Shown one piece after another: positions 58,740 through 64,000 of a DNA stretch of 64,000 bases. The notes under the pieces were generated by a model, which saw only the letters and a list, made by a program, of their open reading frames with translations, was not told the origin of the DNA and did not search any database. The DNA is from Clitoria ternatea (taxonomy: Eukaryota > Streptophyta > Magnoliopsida > Fabales > Fabaceae): positions 233,018,242 through 233,082,241 of the forward strand of contig CM075670.1 of NCBI GenBank assembly GCA_037962975.1, given 5' to 3'. A program made the position numbers and the translations under genes. Numbering within the stretch: position 1 is the first letter of the stretch; each line of letters starts with the position of its first letter.

Positions 58740-60278
58740 TATGTTGTTAATGGATCAAAATGAGCCAACATCTTATGAAGAGGCCATTGCAAGTCCAGAA
58801 TATGAGAAATAGCTTGAAGCCATGAGACCTGAAATGAACTTCATGTACACTAATCAAGTTTGGTCTTTGGTTAATTCACCTGAAGGGGTAAAAACTATAG
58901 GATGCAAGTGGGTTTTCAAAAAGAAAACTGACATGGATGGTAATATAAATACCTACAAGGCAAGATTGGTGGCGAAAGGTTTCAAGCAAATTCATGGTAT
59001 AGACTATGATAAAACCTTTTCTCTAGTTGCTATGCTAAAGTCTGTTCGGATTCTTCTTACTATTACTGCATACCACGATTATGAAATATGGAAAATGGAT
59101 ATCAAGACTGCTTTCCTTAATGGAAATCTTCTTGAGAAAGTGTATAGGACAGAACCCGAAGGCTTTGTAAAGCCTGAAGCATCCAGCAAGATATGCAAAC
59201 TGCAACTGTCTATTTATGGACTTAAGCAAGCTTCCATAAGCTGGAATCTTTATTTTGATGAGGTTGTTAAGTAATTCGGCTTTATTAAAAATAAAGATGA
59301 ACCTTGTGTCTACAAGAAGGTTAATGACTGCATAGTTGTTTTTCTGGTCCTATATATTGATGACATATTACTTATTGGAAACGATATTCCTACCTTTCAA
59401 TCTGTTAGTTGGGAAGTTGTTTTTCCATGAAAAACTTAGGTAAAGCAACCTATCTATTAGGAATTAAGATCTATAGAGATAGATCAAGAAAATTACTTGG
59501 CCTAAGTCAGAATATATACATTATACAAAATGTTAAAAAAATTTAACATGCAAGATTCCAAGAAAGGAACTTTGCCTATGTCTCATGGCATAAGTCTATC
59601 AAAGGCTCAATCTCTTTCCATTAAAGAAGAAAGATAACGGATGAATAAGATTCCATATGTATCTGCTATTGGATCAATTATGTATGCCATGATGTGTGCT
59701 CGACCAGATGTCTCGTATACTCTAAGTATGATGAGTAGATACTAGTCTGATCCCGGTGAAAGTCAATAGACTGCCTCAAGAATATCCTAAAGTACTTGAG
59801 AAAAACTAAAGATTCGTTATTGATATATAGAGGGGAAGAGGAGCTCATTGTAAAGGGTTACACTAATTCTAGCTTCTAAACCGATAAGGATGACTCAAGA
59901 TCACAATCAGGGTATGTGTTTTGTTTAAATGGTGGCACTTTAAGGTGGAAAAGTTTGAAGCAAGAGATAGTTGCTGATTCTACTATAAAATCTAACTATA
60001 TTGTTGCCTCAAATGCTGCAAAAGAGGTAGTATGGATCAAGAAATTCATAACAGAACTTGAGGTAGTTCCTAGCATTATGGACCCCATAACTCTTTACTA
60101 TGACAATAGTGGAGCAATAGCAAGAGCTAAGAAACCTAGATCACATCAGCGATCCAAACATATACTTAGGCATTTTCATCTCATCCGAGAAATACTTGAA
60201 CATGGAGATGTTAAGATATGTAAAGTGCACACCGATGAGAACATTGTTGACCCACTCACCAATCCTCTTTCACAATAG
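58740..60278 (+). pseudogene. Reverse transcriptase and RNase H of the copia element
   Basis: RT starts before the 150-codon frame 58822-59274 (GCKWVFKKKTDMDGNI, YKARLVAKGFKQIHGIDY, WKMDIKTAFLNGNL) and continues with the active-site box YIDDILLIGND near 59355 and CARPDVSYTLSMMSRY near 59700. RNase H is at 59860-60278 (IVADSTIKSNYIVASNAAKE, LYYDNSGAIARAKKPRSHQR, IVDPLTNPLSQ). Frames are broken several times, so no protein would be made. Confidence 0.88.
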
Positions 60279-60349
60279 AAGCGTGGGGGACATACTAGAT
60301 CATTAGGCATTAGGCAAATGTTTGATTGGCTCTAGTGCAAGTGAGAGAT

Positions 60350-61621
60350 TATTGGTCTATGCACTACGAGCTATTAATGTATCAATTTTAACTTATCAAT
60401 AAAATAAGTATTTTTAGTTTTAAGATTATTTTAAAACTATTTATCCTGGAATAATAAGTCATATGAGAATTATTCCTAAAATGTCCTTAATCAAGTATTT
60501 ACATGGGGACATGTAAATACATTAAGACTAGTGTGTGAATGTACTGATGATTTGATCTCATAAATCATGGATATATATATGATATCAAGTCTTCACATGG
60601 GTGCACATTAAGAGTAATGTTGTATTGGACAGACCCACTATGAGAACGTTGCATGGATTGTTACATGAGTGTCATAAACAGTTCTCAATGTGATAATGGT
60701 ATATAGTCCTTTGGCCTGAAGTCACTACGATTCCTACATAAGGAATTTACTATTTTAAAACAATCAAATGTCATTTGTAATAGGATGACCATAAATATTG
60801 TGATTAGGCAATGGATAAATTATGTAGAGAGATGTGAGTGATGTATATAGGATTTGTCTCTCCTATGTGACAAGAGTGATATCTATGGGCCACTTGATAG
60901 AGTGAGACTAACAAAATACATAGCCATGCTAGGACGAATAAATATTAGATATTTATTATGTAAAGTCTACTCTGGTATCAAGTAAAATAAATTGGGCTAT
61001 ACAAGGATGACGACGACCATGCTTTGGGCCTAATTAGATATCGTGATAAAAGGAATAAATATATAAAATAATCACTTATAGGTCATGTCATGATAAATAA
61101 TATTTGAACATAATGAAATATTACTAGATGCCGCTCTTATTTTATATTAATAATAGAATAGTTTATTATTAATATAATCTAATATTTTGCCTATAAGGAT
61201 CACACACATAGACTAAGCCCACCAGAGAATAGTTTTATTTTAGTTGGACTAAAAATAAAACTATTAGGCCTAACTCATTTAGCATGAGTCAGGAGCCCAG
61301 TATTTAATGAGAGCTCATCAGGTTAAGACCTAAGCCTATATATAGAGCATGAGATGCTCATAGGCTGTTTCTCAAAAATTAGATTACTCTCTAAACTTCT
61401 GTACTAGCATTCAGAATTTCAGATTCTGGTGGGAGTGCTCGTGTGGACTCCTAAGGACAAAGCTGCAATTGCTTCGATTAAGGAACTCGTGTCACGTCTA
61501 TAAGAGGTAAACCCTAAAACAAAATTTTAAATTTTGTATGTAATACCTTGAAACACTTGTTTTGCAATTCTTTTGGGAATCCTTGTATTTCCGCTGCCTA
61601 ACCTTGAGGGATTCCCTAACA
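60350..61621 (+). repeat. 3' LTR of the copia element
   Basis: 1272 bp, starting TATTGGTCTATGCACTACGAG and ending GGGATTCCCTAACA. Clearly diverged from the 5' LTR, with small indels, so the insertion is not recent. Confidence 0.9.
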
Positions 61622-61744
61622 TATTCATCCAAAATAGGATAGGGCCCCACCCACTTGCAACATCAAAAAGATAGAGAGTGATTCATGAATGATAGTCATA
61701 TAATGTTTAAATTAAAGTAACTAGAACTCTGCTTGTTAGATATC

Positions 61745-64000
61745 ATGAACGGAGGTTCTAGTAAATCGGTGATGGATGTACAACGGCTAAATCACAGTCG
61801 GTGAGTGACTGAGGAGTTTATGTTGAGCTTGTTAGAGTTTATTCTGTTCGCTATGGCAAACACGCCTAGTTTTGAAGTGACTCAGAAGATTCGTTGTTCG
61901 TGCTCAAAGTGTAAATGCATGAGTTTTGAATACGCAGATGATGTCATGTGCCACCTAAGTGAGAAGGGGTTCATGGAAAGATACTACTGCTGGTACAACC
62001 ATGGTGAGTAGTTTCTACCCAGGCAATCAACTATAACTGTGCAACCGTCTTACTACAAGGTCAGAGGGAACATGGATACTACAACAACATAGAGCAGATG
62101 GTGATGGATCATGTTGTACCCTTTACCAGGCGTATGCTAGATCATGATGACCAAGCTGGGAATGAGGATGACAATGTAGAGGAGGATCCTAATCTAGAGT
62201 TGAAGAGATTTTATGATTTGTTAGCAGCAGCTCAGACTCTATTATGGGACGGGTGTGAGAGTCACATTGAATTATCCACCTCCCTAGCTGCTTTATGCCT
62301 AAAGGTAGATTATAATCTTTCAGGAAGGTTATTTTAATAGAATGGTCAATCTGATAGGTTCCACCATACCTAGTAATCATTGAATGCCATCACACCTATA
62401 CCATGCTAAGAAAAGAGCGGCAAACCTAGGGTTAGGTTGTATTAAGATAGAGTGTTGTGTTGGCAGGTGTATGTTGTTTAGAAATGAATTTGCAGATAAG
62501 AGTGTTACAAAATGTGTACACTGTAATGAGGACCACTTAAAAACTGTTAAAAGGAGAGGGAAAGTAACTAGGACGTCCTGGAAGAAAATATGGTACTTCC
62601 CCATAACACTGTGTCTTTAACGCTTGTATGCGTCATTGTCCACGGTAAAACACATGTGTTAGCATGCTCTGAACTAAACACAAGAGGGTCTTTTGTGCCA
62701 TCCTTTTGATGAGAAAGCATTGAAATGTTTGGATGAGCTATATCCAGACTTTTCAGGTGAGCCGCACAATGTACGACTTGGTTTATATACTTATGAGTTC
62801 AACCCGTTTGGTCAATACGGAAGAGCATATTCTTGTTAGCCAGTCATACTAACTCCATACAATCTGCCTCCATATATGTGTATGAAGAGGGAGGTCATGT
62901 TTCTATCTGTACTGGTTCTAGGACCCAAAAATCCAAAGGTGAAGATAGACGTATTTTTTACAACCGTTGGTTGAGGAGTTGTCACAATTATGGGATGTAG
63001 AGGTGATGACCTATGATGCGTTCTTGAAGAATAATTTCATGATGTGGGTTATTTTGATGTTCACCATTAACGACTTCCTAGCATATGGTATACTTTCTAG
63101 ATGGTCAACGTCTGGGAAGATTTCTTGCCCTGTATGTATGGAACATACCAGGGGGAATCACTCCCTGTTAGTGGCAAGACAAGTTTGTTTGACTGTCATA
63201 GAAAGTTTCTACCGTTGGATCATCCATTCAGGAAAAACAAAACCGCTTTTAAGAAGAACAAGGTTGTTAATGAACCTTCACCCCATAGGTTATCCGGTGC
63301 ATGGGTTTGGCAAAGAGTTGAAGAGTATCTGTACATCTGGGATAAGATGTGTTAAAGAGTTTACGGGTTATGGGAAGGAACACCACTGGGTGAAGTAGAG
63401 TATCTTAAAGGATTTGCCATATTGGAAAGACTTGTTATTAAGACATAACATTGATGTCATACACACTAAATGAAATGTTTTCATGAATATTTTTGACATT
63501 ATGAGTGACATTCAAGGGAGAACAAAGGATAACAAGAAGAGTCGTCTAGACCTTCTGATTTGGTGTTCTAGGAAAGAGTTGGAATTGAGGGATGCCGGAC
63601 GTGGAAGACTATTTAAACCCCATGCAAAATATGTTTTAACTAGACCTCAACAGATTTCTTTGTGTGTGTGGATGAATAAGTTAACCCTGCCTGATGGTTT
63701 CACTTCTAACTTGAGTAGATGTGTCAACGTGAAGGAGGGCAGGGTGTTTGGCATGAAAAGTCTTGATTGCCATGTGTTTATGCAACAACTACTATCGTAC
63801 GCATTTCATGCCTTATCGAAACCTATTTAGAAACTGCTGGTTAAGTTGAGTCACTTCTTTAAGGAGTTGACGACAACTTCATTAATTGAGGAGAAACTTG
63901 TGAAGATGGAGGCGAGTATCTTGGTCTTGATTTGTAAGTTGGAGCAAATTTTCCCACCAAGTTTTTTTGACTTGATGGAGCATCTGCCTATCCATCTACC
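61745..64000 (+). pseudogene. CACTA TNP2-type transposase, decayed and cut by the window edge
   Basis: A plus-strand coding region beginning MNGGSSKSVMDVQ at 61745. Order of parts: the transposase-associated N-terminal domain (61805-62011: IRCSCSKCKCMSF, HLSEKGFMERYYCWYNHGE); the TNP2 transposase domain (62830-63400: LTPYNLPPYMCMKREVMFLS, GPKNPKVKIDVFF, DFLAYGILSRWSTSGKISCP, RKFLPLDHPFRKNKTAF); then FDIMSDIQGRTKDNKKSRLDL (63483 on); and the DUF4218-like region (63660-64000: NLSRCVNVKEGRVFGMKS, DCHVFMQQLL, LEQIFPPSFFDLMEHLPIHL). Stops and frameshifts occur between parts, so it is a dead copy. Confidence 0.88.

Larger units (their letters stand above)
53203..61621 (+). mobile_element. Ty1-copia retrotransposon (8419 bp) nested in the CACTA region
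   Basis: Flanked by the 5-bp duplication TATTC (53198-53202 and 61622-61626). LTRs are 53203-54494 and 60350-61621. The PBS TGGTATCAGAGC (initiator Met tRNA type) follows the first LTR, and a purine-rich AAGTGAGAGAT precedes the second. Internal order gag, protease, integrase, RT, RNase H is that of Ty1-copia. Many stops and shifts make it non-functional. Confidence 0.93.
44678..64000 (+). mobile_element. Probable large CACTA (En/Spm) transposon, right end outside the window
   Basis: The left end reads CACTACTGAAAAAACC and is followed by subterminal AGCGAC repeats, as in CACTA elements. The transposase (from 61745) is in the same orientation and runs off the right edge. Between them lie pieces of host genes, a copia fragment, a LINE fragment and an intact-length copia insertion. 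Soybean CACTA elements of the Tgm group are known to carry host gene fragments. That both parts belong to one element is inference; the right terminus and its 3-bp duplication are not visible. Confidence 0.6.

Overview
The window is plant nuclear DNA, most likely from a legume close to soybean (Glycine). The evidence is AT-rich sequence, spliced genes with GT-AG introns, plant-type repeats, an Athila/Calypso-like retroelement primed by tRNA-Asp, a CACTA transposon with legume-type cargo, and a fragment resembling a nodulation-type LysM receptor kinase. The species call is inference. No bacterial, organellar, CRISPR or rRNA signal was seen.

Two intact host genes lie back to back in the left third, both on the minus strand. 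The first is a 14-exon MLO-family seven-transmembrane gene (9780-13496, 534 codons). The second is a 6-exon ALKBH9B-like RNA m6A demethylase gene (16308-19983, 485 codons). Every splice junction of both was read by hand and the reading frames close exactly. MITEs, microsatellites and AT-rich spacer surround them, and a copia-type LTR-like stretch sits in MLO intron 11.

The rest is layered transposable elements. (1) 1-928 is the end of a gypsy LTR. (2) 3763-7488 is a small non-autonomous LTR retrotransposon (target duplication ATTTT, two 802-bp LTRs); its 3' LTR is split by a 1444-bp solo LTR (duplication TACTT) carrying an array of TAATCGATTA palindromes. (3) 23251-42681 is an Athila/Calypso-type Ty3-gypsy element on the minus strand (duplication TGGAT), with decayed gag, protease, RT, RNase H, integrase and an extra ORF in the env position. 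Its left LTR holds two further solo LTRs: a 3971-bp Ogre/Tat-like one (23483-27453) and a 2597-bp gypsy one (28296-30892). (4) From 44678 to beyond the right edge runs what looks like one large CACTA transposon. It starts CACTACTGAAAA with AGCGAC subterminal repeats, and a TNP2-type transposase pseudogene starts near 61745. Between these lie fragments of a long-chain fatty alcohol oxidase gene, a LysM receptor kinase gene, a copia pol and a LINE, plus a nested 8.4-kb Ty1-copia element (53203-61621, duplication TATTC).

The most interesting signals are the host-gene fragments inside the probable CACTA element, the nested-insertion chronology that can be read to the base from target duplications, the unusual TA...CA ends of the copia LTRs, and a recurring design in which unrelated LTR families each carry an array of a different short, often palindromic motif.
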